A program made the position numbers and the translations under genes. A DNA stretch of 64,000 nt from Rossellomorea marisflavi (lineage in GTDB: Bacteria > Bacillota > Bacilli > Bacillales > Bacillaceae_B). Location of the stretch: NCBI RefSeq assembly GCF_022170785.1, contig NZ_CP081870.1, positions 3,336,001 through 3,400,000 on the forward strand, in the 5' to 3' direction. Shown here piece after piece: positions 24,761 through 33,736 of this stretch. The notes beneath the pieces were generated by a model. The model ran no database searches. It saw only the letters and a program-made list of their open reading frames with translations, and was not told where the DNA came from. Position 1 is the stretch's first letter. Every line of letters starts with the position of its first letter.

Positions 24761-25255
24761 TTGATCCATATTGTCAAGACAGGAGAAACGCTGTATCAGA
24801 TTGCCACCGATTTCCGTAAGCCACTTAAGACCATCATCGATGCCAATCCCGGTGTGAGCCCGGGAGCGATTTATCCAGGGCAGCCCATTGTCATTCCTGG
24901 CATCCCGAATACCCATACCATCCCGTACAGAATCGAGGTTTCAGTGAATAAACGGTGGCTTCGCCTTTATAAAAATGGAACACTGGTGAAGCAATATCCC
25001 ATAGCAGTAGGAAGGATGCTCCATGAAACCCCGATCGGTGAGTTCATCGTGATCAACAAATCTCCCAATCCAGGTGGTCCATACGGGACGATGTGGATGA
25101 GCTTGTCGAAGCAAGGTTATGGCATCCATGGAACCAACGATCCAAGCTCGATTGGAAAAGCGGTATCGGCTGGATGCATCCGGATGCAGAATAAGGACGT
25201 GGAGGAGCTGGCAGGAATCATCCCGGTGGGAACACCTGTCATGATCACCCCTTGA
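24761..25255 (+). CDS. LysM-YkuD L,D-transpeptidase
   Basis: A 164-aa two-domain protein: LysM at residues 1-50 ([23 protein letters not shown]) and an L,D-transpeptidase domain with [20 protein letters not shown], containing the catalytic His and Cys. The TTG start gives exactly the 164-aa length of B. subtilis YkuD (from memory) and has TGGAGGTG upstream; the upstream ATG codons lack a ribosome binding site. There is no signal peptide, as in YkuD, which acts on the spore or cell wall. Neighbour of a coat protein gene, compatible with a late sporulation role. Confidence 0.88.
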   Translation: MIHIVKTGETLYQIATDFRKPLKTIIDANPGVSPGAIYPGQPIVIPGIPNTHTIPYRIEVSVNKRWLRLYKNGTLVKQYPIAVGRMLHETPIGEFIVINKSPNPGGPYGTMWMSLSKQGYGIHGTNDPSSIGKAVSAGCIRMQNKDVEELAGIIPVGTPVMITP

Positions 25256-26449
25256 TCACCTCACGACCCTTTTGGCCCCGGAAGCATCGAGACCGGCAAA
25301 CGTGTGGAGCACGTCAGCAGCTCTGTAAATATCCTCCGACCCGATAAGGGCCGTTACCTTTTCCGGATCTTCATGGATGGAAGATACATCGATTCCGGAA
25401 TCACCAAGAGTGGACCTCACCCCGAACCTCAGAATGTCTGAACCCGGTGATTTCACGATGGTCACTTTTGCCTGCTCCACCTTCTTCGAGTATTCCTGGC
25501 CAAGATCGCGCAACAGATGCTCGACGTCGCTGCGGTCAGATGCATCCACCGTCAGGGTCAGATCCTGCCCCTTCCAGTGCAAATCGGGTTTCACGTGGAT
25601 GACTTCGAGGGATTCCTTGAGAAGGGATTCCAACCCGTAAGCGGAATCCTTCATACTGATGGAGGTGACCTCATCTTTGAACGCAACACCGACAGGGCCC
25701 CGATCAGTGGTATGAATGTGGTCATCCACGAGTGTTCCCTCGCCTTTGATCAAGCCTGGAAGGATACGGAACGGAATCCTGCTCTTTTTTGAATGAAAGA
25801 CGGCCCTGGGATGGATGACAGCTGCCCCGGAATCAGCGAGACAGAGAACCTCACGGTAGGTAAGATGTGGGATTCTCGTCGCAGCAGGCACAACCCGGGG
25901 ATCTGTCGTATAGATCCCATCTACGTCCGTATAGATATCACAGCGCTCCGCACCAAGGGCTGCAGCAAGGGCCGTCGCCGTCGTATCGGAACCTCCCCTT
26001 CCAAGGGTCGTGATTTCACCGGCGTCTGTGATTCCCTGGAATCCCGCCACCACAGGGATGATTCCTTTACGGAGCTCATCCTGCACTCGGGATGGGTCGA
26101 TCTCTTTTATCCTGGCCTTCCCATGGACGCCATCTGTTCTGATGCCCGCTTGTCGCCCAGTAAGAGAAACGGCTTTGAATCCCGCCTCTTGAATCGACAG
26201 GGTCAACAGGGCAATGGTGATTTGTTCACCAGTGGATAACAGGAGGTCCATCTCCCGTTTCGGTGGATGGGCCGTGATTTCCCCAGCGAGCTTCGTCAAA
26301 TGGTCAGTCGTGTCACCCATGGCGGACACGACGACGGCCACTTCTTTCCCCTTTTGCTTCTCACGGATGACATGCTGGGCCATCCGTTTGATTCTTTCCA
26401 CCGATCCCACTGAAGTGCCTCCGAATTTCTGTACGATGATCTCCACCAT
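25256..26449 (-). CDS. Aspartate kinase
   Basis: A 397-aa aspartokinase that phosphorylates aspartate, the first step to lysine, threonine and methionine. VQKFGGTSVGS is the kinase signature, LLSTGEQITIALL, TLGRGGSDTTA and DVDGIYTTDPR complete the catalytic domain (to about residue 245); two ACT domains follow. Its stop is adjacent to the convergent transpeptidase stop with no space for a terminator. It starts 21 bp after hom and is therefore under the same SAM riboswitch, suggesting a methionine-dedicated isozyme. Confidence 0.92.
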   Translation of the reverse strand: MVEIIVQKFGGTSVGSVERIKRMAQHVIREKQKGKEVAVVVSAMGDTTDHLTKLAGEITAHPPKREMDLLLSTGEQITIALLTLSIQEAGFKAVSLTGRQAGIRTDGVHGKARIKEIDPSRVQDELRKGIIPVVAGFQGITDAGEITTLGRGGSDTTATALAAALGAERCDIYTDVDGIYTTDPRVVPAATRIPHLTYREVLCLADSGAAVIHPRAVFHSKKSRIPFRILPGLIKGEGTLVDDHIHTTDRGPVGVAFKDEVTSISMKDSAYGLESLLKESLEVIHVKPDLHWKGQDLTLTVDASDRSDVEHLLRDLGQEYSKKVEQAKVTIVKSPGSDILRFGVRSTLGDSGIDVSSIHEDPEKVTALIGSEDIYRAADVLHTFAGLDASGAKRVVR

Positions 26450-26470
26450 GTCCCCTTCTTTCGTAAATAG

Positions 26471-27712
26471 TTAACGTACCGATGCTTCCCTTTTCAATCT
26501 GGACTCAAGGGGAAGTTCCTTCAAGATGGGATAGGGCTGCAGCTTCTCATCCGCTTGCTTTACTGCATTCCATTCTTCTTCACTTCCTCTGATGAAGAGA
26601 TACAGGTGGCCGCTCAGTGTGATGCGGTCCAACAGATCAAAGCGGTCGACCCATTCAGGCAATGCCTCACCAGAAGTCCTCACCACCCATTCACCATCAC
26701 GGCCGGAAAGGGATTCGACTCCTATTCTGGCACGCGTCTCGGAAGATGCGTATCTTCCTTCGATCAGAGATAGAAAATCCTCCACCATCGCACTTCCTGT
26801 AGGTAATTTACCCGCTCCCGGTCCTGACAGGGTGACCCTTCCCACCAGGCTTCCTTTTACAGACACAACGTTTTCAACATTCTCCACTCCGTAAAAAGGA
26901 TGAGACTCCTTCACCAGTACCGGCTCCACTACTCCGCTTATGCTTTCTCCGTCCCTTTGAATCGACCCGACATGCTTGAACCGGAGGGAGAAGGATTCAG
27001 CGGCCTGCAGCCAATCACTGGTTAGATCTGTGATCCCTTTTTTCGGGACCGCTCCCCAGTCGGGCTGACCATGGAAGGCGGCTCGACTGAGGATCATGAG
27101 CTTATAGAAGGCATCCTGTCCTCCTACATCACTGGTGGGATCTGCTTCTGCGTACCCTTTTTCCTGAGCAATAGAAAGGGCCCGCTCGAAGGACAAGCCT
27201 TCTTTCCTCATCTGGGAAAGGATGAAATTGGAGGTCCCATTCAATATACCTTGAATATGTGTGATTTCATTCACATTCAGTAGTTGCCTGATGGCCCCGA
27301 TAATGGGAAGTCCTCCTGCCGTAGTCGCTTCAAATCCGACTGCGACTCCCCGTTCACGTGCCCGTGTCAAAAGGTCCTCACCCTTCGAAGCAAACATCGC
27401 CTTATTGGCCGTTACAACATGGATCCCCCGTTCGATGGCCTTGGTGAGATAGGTGTATCCAGGTTCTTCCCCGACAATCGCTTCAAACAAGACATCGATG
27501 CCCTCTTCTTCCAGGATTTCGTCAAAGTCCGTCGTGACCTTGATGCTTGGATCAATCTCTCTTTCCTTTGATGGGTCTTTGATCAAGATGGCACGGATCC
27601 GCACCTCTTTTCCCGTGATATCCTTGATCCTTTCGCGATGTGTTTCCAGGGCTTCGTATACCCCCTGACCGACGGTTCCGAATCCGAGTAGTGCTACGTG
27701 CAATTCTGACAT
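26471..27712 (-). CDS. hom: Homoserine dehydrogenase
   Basis: A 413-aa NAD(P)-dependent enzyme reducing aspartate semialdehyde to homoserine. LLGFGTVGQGVYE is the Rossmann motif; VTANKAMFA, GFEATTAGGLPIIGAIR and ILNGTSNFILSQM, with GYAEADPTSDVGGQDAFYK, form the catalytic signature. The C-terminal part, from about residue 340, is ACT-like but shows limited similarity. Ribosome binding site TAGGAGG. It heads an operon with aspartokinase behind a SAM-I riboswitch, so homoserine supply is tied to methionine status. Confidence 0.93.
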   Translation of the reverse strand: MSELHVALLGFGTVGQGVYEALETHRERIKDITGKEVRIRAILIKDPSKEREIDPSIKVTTDFDEILEEEGIDVLFEAIVGEEPGYTYLTKAIERGIHVVTANKAMFASKGEDLLTRARERGVAVGFEATTAGGLPIIGAIRQLLNVNEITHIQGILNGTSNFILSQMRKEGLSFERALSIAQEKGYAEADPTSDVGGQDAFYKLMILSRAAFHGQPDWGAVPKKGITDLTSDWLQAAESFSLRFKHVGSIQRDGESISGVVEPVLVKESHPFYGVENVENVVSVKGSLVGRVTLSGPGAGKLPTGSAMVEDFLSLIEGRYASSETRARIGVESLSGRDGEWVVRTSGEALPEWVDRFDLLDRITLSGHLYLFIRGSEEEWNAVKQADEKLQPYPILKELPLESRLKREASVR

Positions 27713-27764
27713 GTTTCTTCCTCCTAAAGGGTTGAATGACTTGGTTGAAAGATGGCAGGGGATA

Positions 27765-27925
27765 CAAAAAAGCCCCCTTCTTATGGTTAAGAAGAGGGCT
27801 TATGAGGCAGGCTCCTCCCCTTATCTTCCAGATCACCATCGATCTGTAGGAATTGGCACCTTTCATGATTGCAGGTTGCCGGGCTTCATCGGGCCTATTC
27901 CCTCCGCCGCTCTAGATAAGAGTGT
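27765..27925 (-). promoter_or_regulatory. SAM-I (S-box) riboswitch of hom-aspartokinase
   Basis: Read on the minus strand: CTCTTATC (P1), GGCGGAGGGA, GGCCCGATGAAGCCCGGCAACC split over P2 and its loop, AGGTGCCAATTCC, and GATAAGGGG closing P1 (27817-27826). These are the conserved S-box elements. A terminator follows: AGCCCTCTTCTTA/TAAGAAGGGGGCT with T run at 27767-27800. SAM binding is expected to promote termination before hom. Confidence 0.93.
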
Positions 27926-27964
27926 GTGTTTTTCTGGTTTGTTCAGTCAATAAGTATGAGTAGG

Positions 27965-27994
27965 ATTATATAGGGGATCAGGGCTTTACGTCAA
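27965..27994 (-). promoter_or_regulatory. Promoter of the hom riboswitch transcript
   Basis: TTGACG, 18-bp spacer, TATAAT on the minus strand, about 35 bp before the aptamer. Confidence 0.8.
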
Positions 27995-28151
27995 TAGGTT
28001 TTTTATCTTTTCTGATAATTAGACTCTTTTCGACCCTTTAAAAGCAGGGCTAAAAAAGATTTATTTAAAATACCTCAAAATACGTTTTAACCCGCACACG
28101 AAGGGAAACAAATGACTACTCAACACCATTCAGAAAGGATCGGGTTACACC

Positions 28152-29537
28152 ATGTTTAAGAAATTCCTGCCAAATGACGTACAAAAGTACCTGCTCATGT
28201 CCAAAAGACAGCGGGCTCACGAAATCCAGCTCACCATCTGGTTCATGCCCTTCCTTTACATCTGCCTGTCCCTGCTGCTTGTGGCATGCACCTTGTTCCT
28301 AGATCTGAAAGTAGAGCTGTCTCATTATGTACCAAAGCTCTTCAGCATGAATGCATCGGTCACCAGGACGCTCGTCAGTACCCTGATCGGCGGGGTACTC
28401 ACTCTGAGTGCCTTTACACTGAACTCCCTTCTCGTCGTCCTTACGACATTCAGCGGACAGTTCTCGCCACGCATGCTGCTGAATTTCATCTCCGATAAAA
28501 AGACCCAGCACGCTCTCGGCATCTTCAATGGGAGCTTTGTCTTTGTACTATTCAACTTCCTCTTCATCGGAAGTTCAAAGAAAGAAATGTTCACCGCCGC
28601 ACCCGTCCTGACCGTCATCGTCGCCTTCATTGCAGCCATCACTTTCATCTTCTTCATCAACCACGCCTCTACGTGGATGCAGGTACATAATATCACCTAC
28701 AACATGAAGAAGGTATCCGAAGTCATGATCAATCAAACACTGAAAAAAGATCTGGAATGCCACCGGACAAAGGATGATCATCCCCGGTTCGAATTGGACG
28801 AAAGCAAGTGCCTGAATGTCAAAGCAAAGGCATCGGGCTACGTACAGCTCATCGACTTCCATTCCATGATCGAGAAAGCCAGGGAGGACGGGATCATCGT
28901 ACGCCTGCACTTCAAAATCGGCGATTTCGTCCTCTGCGGAAACAACCTTATCTGCCTGTACGGGGCGGATGAAGAAAAAGTCGATGTGGAAAAATACCTG
29001 GCTCTTATTGAAATCGGCCACAAGGAAACGGAAATTCAGGATCTTCAAATGGGAATGCACAAACTCGCAGAGGTGGCCATCAAATCCCTCGGCAATGACG
29101 ACCCGAAAACAGCGTCCAATACGATTCACCAGATTACGGATCTGATGCTCACCATCAATCATCATCTGTCATTCTCCCCTTACTTAATTGACGATGATGA
29201 GGATGTCCGGGTCATTCTCGAGATTGAAGACTTTGATTATTACCTGTATCGCGGATTCGGATACGTCAGGCATTATGCCCGGGGCAACCATTTGATCATC
29301 ACCGATATCGTAAAAGCTCTTTCCCGTCTTTCAGAAACCCTGCCGCGCGAACGGCATCAATGTCTTTGGGACTTCGCCGCCAACACCATCGATCATATAG
29401 AAGAATCCGTGATCTATGAACTTGATAAAACCTTCTTGCTCACCGAACTGAAAATCCTTGCCAAGATCACCGGTCATACCGAAGAGTACCAACACATCCA
29501 CCAAAAATTTTATCCCGATGCCAATCGGAACGTATAA
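28152..29537 (+). CDS. DUF2254 family membrane protein
   Basis: A 461-aa membrane protein of the DUF2254 family. Four helices occupy the first 185 residues (IWFMPFLYICLSLLLVACTLF; LVSTLIGGVLTLSAFTLNSLLVVL; FVFVLFNFLFIG; VLTVIVAFIAAITFIFFI), with SGQFSPRMLLNF between, typical of the family. The remaining 275 residues are cytosolic, including an ASGYVQLIDF strand region and HHLSFSPYLIDDDEDVRVI. Function unknown. The gap upstream (27.97-28.15 kb) holds only AT-rich sequence and no gene that I can see. Confidence 0.85.
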   Translation: MFKKFLPNDVQKYLLMSKRQRAHEIQLTIWFMPFLYICLSLLLVACTLFLDLKVELSHYVPKLFSMNASVTRTLVSTLIGGVLTLSAFTLNSLLVVLTTFSGQFSPRMLLNFISDKKTQHALGIFNGSFVFVLFNFLFIGSSKKEMFTAAPVLTVIVAFIAAITFIFFINHASTWMQVHNITYNMKKVSEVMINQTLKKDLECHRTKDDHPRFELDESKCLNVKAKASGYVQLIDFHSMIEKAREDGIIVRLHFKIGDFVLCGNNLICLYGADEEKVDVEKYLALIEIGHKETEIQDLQMGMHKLAEVAIKSLGNDDPKTASNTIHQITDLMLTINHHLSFSPYLIDDDEDVRVILEIEDFDYYLYRGFGYVRHYARGNHLIITDIVKALSRLSETLPRERHQCLWDFAANTIDHIEESVIYELDKTFLLTELKILAKITGHTEEYQHIHQKFYPDANRNV

Positions 29538-29558
29538 CTGATGTTTCTCGTACGAATA

Positions 29559-29612
29559 CAAAAAGAGCCCATTGGAAGCCGTAAAGCCCGCATCCGATGG
29601 GGTCTTTTTGTG
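29559..29612. terminator. Terminator between convergent genes
   Basis: AAAAAGAGCCCATTGG and CCGATGGGGTCTTTTT pair imperfectly around an inner stem-loop containing AAGCCGTAAAGCCCGC; T runs suit both directions. Confidence 0.65.
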
Positions 29613-29621
29613 TAGATCAAG

Positions 29622-31325
29622 TTATGAATTCTTCACGATTGATCCTTCAAGCTCGTCAATCTCTTTTTCCACGAACGCCACAAGCCCCTTGATCATATCA
29701 GCGGAAAAATCAAAAGATAGTCCTGCCGCTTCATACACATCGGATAGAGAAGCCGTATTCCCAAGCCTGAGCGCTTCCTTGTACCCTTCGATTGCCCGAT
29801 CGGGGTCTTCTTTGTAGATCCGGTAGAGCTGCAAAGCCCCAAGCTGGGCAATGACATATTCGATGTAATAGAAAGGGACCTCAAAAATATGAAGGACAAA
29901 GAGCCACGCCTTCTTCTTCACCTCTTCATACCCGCTCCAATCCTCTTCTGATGACAGATAGCTGTCTACGATCCGTCCGTACGCCTCTGATCGCTCCTCC
30001 TTAGAATGACCGGGGTTCTCATACATCCAGTGCTGGAACTCATCGACCCTGATTCCTGTCGGGAAGAACTGGATGATGTCCCTGAGCATATCAAGCTTGG
30101 CCTGACGCACCTGCTCTTCTGAATAAAAATGATGCCAGTGATCCATGGACAATAACTCCATCCCCATGCTCGCAAGCTCAGCCGATTCCATCGGGGTCGC
30201 CCGGTCAAAAGCAAGGGGGAGAGTACGCTTGAAATCATTGTGGATGCAGTGCCCCATTTCATGGATCAGAGTCGTCACATCCCCATGGGTGCCCGAGGCA
30301 TTCATGAAAATGAACGATAGACCGGAAACAGGTAGCGATTCACAGAATCCTCCCGGGGACTTATTCTTCCTCGTCTCAAGATCCAATAGCCCCTTCGTAT
30401 CCATCAGGTGGAGAAGTTCAGAAAATCGAGGAGAAATCTCTCCCAATACGCGTCCGGTCTTCTCCACCAGTTCGTCACCTGTCTTGAATGGTCGCAGGGG
30501 CTCTTCATCCAGCGGCACGGCCCTATGATCATATGGACGGATGGATTCCACGCCCAACTCTTCTGTTTTTTTGGACAAGATCCTTCCGATTGCCGGCACG
30601 ACATGTTCACGGATCGAATCCGCCAGTTCCTTGCAATCTTCTGGTGTATAATCGAAGCGATTATATTTCTTGAACATATAATCCCGGTAGTTCGCGAGCC
30701 CGCTATTGGCGGCCTTCTGCTCGCGGATCACCATGAGCTCATCCATGATTTCTTGTAGTTCCTCTTCCACCCCACCGAGGGCTCCGAATAGTTGATCGTA
30801 GACCTTTTTCCGTTTGGTCCGGTCCGGATCTTCGAGCAGTGGAAACAGTTGGGGAATCGTCAGTTGCTCTCCTTCCCACTCTGCCGTCAGAGCGCCTGTC
30901 AGTTCAAAGTATCGTGTGGCCAGACGGTCCTCCTTTATTTCAAGATCAATATTTTCTTCCCTGTAGAGTTCTGCAGCCGTTTGTTTACTCCTGATAAGGC
31001 GTCCGTATACTTTTTTATCCAATTCATGTGGACTCGATAACAACTTTTGATCAAGCTGCGCTTCATACCTCTTAAGGAGGGGCAGCACATGCTCCTGATC
31101 GAACTGATACGTTTCCTGAACCTCTGTATCCTGATTGTGGGTCTGGAAGTCGATGTAATGGCCATCAAGGGCTTCCCGAAGTTCATCCTGATAATCCGAT
31201 ACCTGTTTCAGCCAGTCTTCTACCTCTTCGGCGTTATGAAACGGAGCCGCCAGAAACTCTTCGAATCTTGTTTTCATCGCTTCTATATTTCTCATATCAT
31301 GGGTTTCTACATACACCTTTGACAT
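29622..31325 (-). CDS. M3-family oligoendopeptidase (PepF-like)
   Basis: A 567-aa zinc metallopeptidase. HEMGHCIHND is the HExxH zinc motif near residue 355, with the third ligand Glu in MESAELASMGMELL about 25 residues on; PGGFCESLP and SGLSFIFMNASGTHGDVTTL precede it as in the M3 oligoendopeptidase F group. Cytosolic, cleaves short peptides. The start was moved to the ATG after GGGGGAGAG, removing a 12-residue leader. It is a single-gene unit. Confidence 0.9.
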   Translation of the reverse strand: MSKVYVETHDMRNIEAMKTRFEEFLAAPFHNAEEVEDWLKQVSDYQDELREALDGHYIDFQTHNQDTEVQETYQFDQEHVLPLLKRYEAQLDQKLLSSPHELDKKVYGRLIRSKQTAAELYREENIDLEIKEDRLATRYFELTGALTAEWEGEQLTIPQLFPLLEDPDRTKRKKVYDQLFGALGGVEEELQEIMDELMVIREQKAANSGLANYRDYMFKKYNRFDYTPEDCKELADSIREHVVPAIGRILSKKTEELGVESIRPYDHRAVPLDEEPLRPFKTGDELVEKTGRVLGEISPRFSELLHLMDTKGLLDLETRKNKSPGGFCESLPVSGLSFIFMNASGTHGDVTTLIHEMGHCIHNDFKRTLPLAFDRATPMESAELASMGMELLSMDHWHHFYSEEQVRQAKLDMLRDIIQFFPTGIRVDEFQHWMYENPGHSKEERSEAYGRIVDSYLSSEEDWSGYEEVKKKAWLFVLHIFEVPFYYIEYVIAQLGALQLYRIYKEDPDRAIEGYKEALRLGNTASLSDVYEAAGLSFDFSADMIKGLVAFVEKEIDELEGSIVKNS

Positions 31326-31654
31326 CTTCTCTCCCCCTTTTAACTCTCTTAATTTTACCATTAAAATCCATACACACTCAACTTTTCGGCCGTCCTGGTT
31401 TACAAAATGACAGATATGGGAAAAAACAGATCGAAAGAACCAAGTAAAGGTAGTAAAAGGGAAATCATCTTCACTATCACATTTATTCCATTATTAGGAT
31501 TTATATGGAATCGTTATCCTTATTGATTCCATCTCTCTTCCAAAATCCCAACTTCTTCTTCCTTTTGATGATAAGGACTTTTTTCCTCAATCAAGATCAA
31601 GGTGATAGTACCTATTCTTTCATGAGAGAGCAAGCAAAGAATGAATAATGGTGA

Positions 31655-31684
31655 TTGATAGAATTTGGAGATTTCCCTTATACT
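31655..31684 (+). promoter_or_regulatory. Promoter of the DUF5068-like lipoprotein gene
   Basis: TTGATA, 18-bp spacer, TATACT, 33 bp before the start codon. The rest of the 390-bp gap (31326-31717) shows no gene or clear structure. Confidence 0.65.
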
Positions 31685-31717
31685 GTTAAAGGTTCAAACT
31701 AGAAAGGAAGTCATAGC

Positions 31718-32962
31718 ATGCAGAAGAAATGGATCTTGGCAGGAACGATCGCCGGTATGCTCGCATTGACCACCGCATGTGGAAACAGCGACACGGCAGC
31801 AAAGAAAACAGATGAGGATAAAAAATCCGAACAAAAAGCAGAAAAGAAGGAACAAACCGAGAAAGAGACTTCAGGAGCAAAACTCGAGAAAAAGGATTCC
31901 TCTTCCACCCAATCACAATCAGGCTTGATCAATCCTGATCTCGAAGCAAATCTTCCAGACGCCACCCTGGACGTCGTCTATGAAAACGATGAGCCCGGCA
32001 TAGAATTAATATCAAATAATATGTCCTTCATGGTAGACCGTTATCAAGTCGTTCACGTCAGTCATGCACCTGCTGGTGAGTTCGATGGAGATGAAGCGTA
32101 TATCGTATCCATGAATGGAAGCATCGATAATCAAACCAATGGAGATCTCTACTTCAACAACCCAGATATCCTCGGAACGGATCAGTTCGATACGCATATG
32201 ATGAAGCTCGACTACTCAAGGGAAGTCAGGCTGCACCCGGAGATGGACGGAACCGTTGATGATCCCGCCCACTACAAAAAGGGCGAGAAGCAAGAAGGCA
32301 TACTCGAATACATATTGACGAAAGAGGAATACGAGACCCTCAAGGATGCCAATGTGAAGTTCCGCGTCGCCCAAAGCTCTGCCGATAAGGACTTCTCGGA
32401 GAAAGTCAGCGATGAAAAAGTCTTTGATCTTCCCCTATCGGGAGAAAATGCCGAAAAGCAAACGGCTGCTTCAAAGGAATTCTACCCTGACAGCATCCTG
32501 AAAGATAATGTGGCAGAAAAAGAGATGCTAGCAAAAAATGAATCCATCGGTAAAACCGAAACCGGTGAGAAGGTGGACGTCACACTCGATGGCGTGCAGT
32601 TCACGAAGCTGACGCCTACGGAAAGCTACCAAGATGCCTTCACAGGATTCGGTGACGAAAACATCGTGGCTACCACTGTCAAAGTGACAGTGAAAAACAA
32701 CACAGATACCGACATTACACTCGACCAGTTCAGCACGTTCCTATCAACCGACAAGGTACAATACCTCGATGAAGGTTCCCTTGCGTTTGATACAGGAAGC
32801 ATCAAGCCTGGTGAAACCGGTGAGAAGTACCTCGTTTACCTCATGAAGGAAAAGAGCGACTACGGAGAAGCCAAAGATTTTACCTTCCGACTGACCCACC
32901 TCACCAATCAAGATGGAAAAGACCTGTTGAAGAACGAGCTCACATTTGATATGCCGAAGTAA
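31718..32962 (+). CDS. Secreted lipoprotein, DUF5068-like
   Basis: A 414-aa lipoprotein: signal peptide with lipobox LTTAC (Cys21), then a Lys/Glu/Ser-rich linker (residues 25-70), a first domain around residues 80-240 resembling DUF5068 proteins, and a second beta-rich domain from about 275 with ATTVKVTVKNNTDTDITLDQFSTFLSTD, like the immunoglobulin-type DUF4352 domains of Firmicutes lipoproteins. Function unknown. The start follows AGAAAGGAAG. Immediately after its stop lies the second copy of the MITE-like element. Confidence 0.8.
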   Translation: MQKKWILAGTIAGMLALTTACGNSDTAAKKTDEDKKSEQKAEKKEQTEKETSGAKLEKKDSSSTQSQSGLINPDLEANLPDATLDVVYENDEPGIELISNNMSFMVDRYQVVHVSHAPAGEFDGDEAYIVSMNGSIDNQTNGDLYFNNPDILGTDQFDTHMMKLDYSREVRLHPEMDGTVDDPAHYKKGEKQEGILEYILTKEEYETLKDANVKFRVAQSSADKDFSEKVSDEKVFDLPLSGENAEKQTAASKEFYPDSILKDNVAEKEMLAKNESIGKTETGEKVDVTLDGVQFTKLTPTESYQDAFTGFGDENIVATTVKVTVKNNTDTDITLDQFSTFLSTDKVQYLDEGSLAFDTGSIKPGETGEKYLVYLMKEKSDYGEAKDFTFRLTHLTNQDGKDLLKNELTFDMPK

Positions 32963-32963
32963 T

Positions 32964-33197
32964 GAAAAAAGGCACAAAACGAAAAGGAACCATTTACGGA
33001 CCAACACGATCAGTATAGGTTCTTAATAAAGCTCATGATTCCCGTGCAAGACTTCGCACTCAGCGGGAAGAGCCTTGGTCTTGGACTCCAATCAACAGCT
33101 AGATTAATAGTAATAGTCTTGAAGCAAATAAATACCCGAATTCATTGCCTGATCCCAAGCAGATGAATTCGGGTTTTACTATACGTATGTCCCAACC
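32964..33197 (-). mobile_element. MITE-like non-coding element, copy 2 (inverted, internally deleted, about 234 bp)
   Basis: Read on the minus strand it matches copy 1 (15574-15880) from end to end: GTTGGGACATACGTATAGTA, the ACCCGAATTCAT hairpin, GGAGTCCAAGACC, GAAGTCTTGCACGGGAATCATGAGC, AACCTATACTGATCGTGTT, and a right end TTTTGTGCC. About 70 bp of the core (the GAGACCCCGCAGG to CACGGGCTA part) are missing. It begins 1 bp after a stop codon and supplies the hairpin ACCCGAATTCAT-x-ATGAATTCGGGT. Confidence 0.75.
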
Positions 33198-33285
33198 TTC
33201 TCTTCTTTTCATATCCACTCCACACCCGCCATGGTATAATCATTTTTGTAAGCGTTATCTACCATTTTCAATGAGGAGTGTTTAC

Positions 33286-33699
33286 ATGTCGATCAACATT
33301 TATCTCAACTTTAATGGAAACTGCCGCGAAGCCGTCCTATTCTATGCAGATGTCTTCCGCACGGAACCCCCACACATCATGACCTTCAAAGAAGCCCCGC
33401 CAATCCCTGATTTCCCCCTTCCGGAAGAGGCAAAGGAATTGATCCTCCATGCCAATATCGTCATCGACGGCGAAAAGATCATGTTCTCAGACACCTTCCC
33501 CGGCACACCCTTCATGGAAGGAAATAATATCACGTTAGCCATCGTCAAAGACAATAAGGACGTACTAACAGCACTCTTTGATCGCCTGAAAGAAGATGGC
33601 CATGTGGATATGCCTCTGCAGGAAACGTTCTGGAGCCCCCTCTACGGCGGGGTTACGGACAAGTTCGGCATCCAGTGGCAGTTCAACTACGAAGAATGA
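33286..33699 (+). CDS. VOC-family protein, PhnB-like
   Basis: A 137-aa single-module vicinal-oxygen-chelate protein of the PhnB/YjdN type. INIYLNFNGNCREAVLFYADVF is the typical opening, IMFSDTFPG and GNNITLAIV the centre, and WSPLYGGVTDKFGIQWQFNYE the conserved C-terminus. Function unknown; related proteins resemble 3-demethylubiquinone methyltransferase folds and glyoxalases. The ATG after TGAGGAGTG was chosen; TATAAT at 33235-33240 may be its -10 box. Confidence 0.85.
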   Translation: MSINIYLNFNGNCREAVLFYADVFRTEPPHIMTFKEAPPIPDFPLPEEAKELILHANIVIDGEKIMFSDTFPGTPFMEGNNITLAIVKDNKDVLTALFDRLKEDGHVDMPLQETFWSPLYGGVTDKFGIQWQFNYEE

Positions 33700-33703
33700 T
33701 AGA

Positions 33704-33734
33704 AGCCTGCTGGCCGATCGGCCAGCAGGCTTTT
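33704..33734 (+). terminator. Terminator of the VOC gene
   Basis: AGCCTGCTGGCC-GATC-GGCCAGCAGGCT, a 12-bp perfect stem with four T. Confidence 0.9.
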
Positions 33735-33736
33735 GG

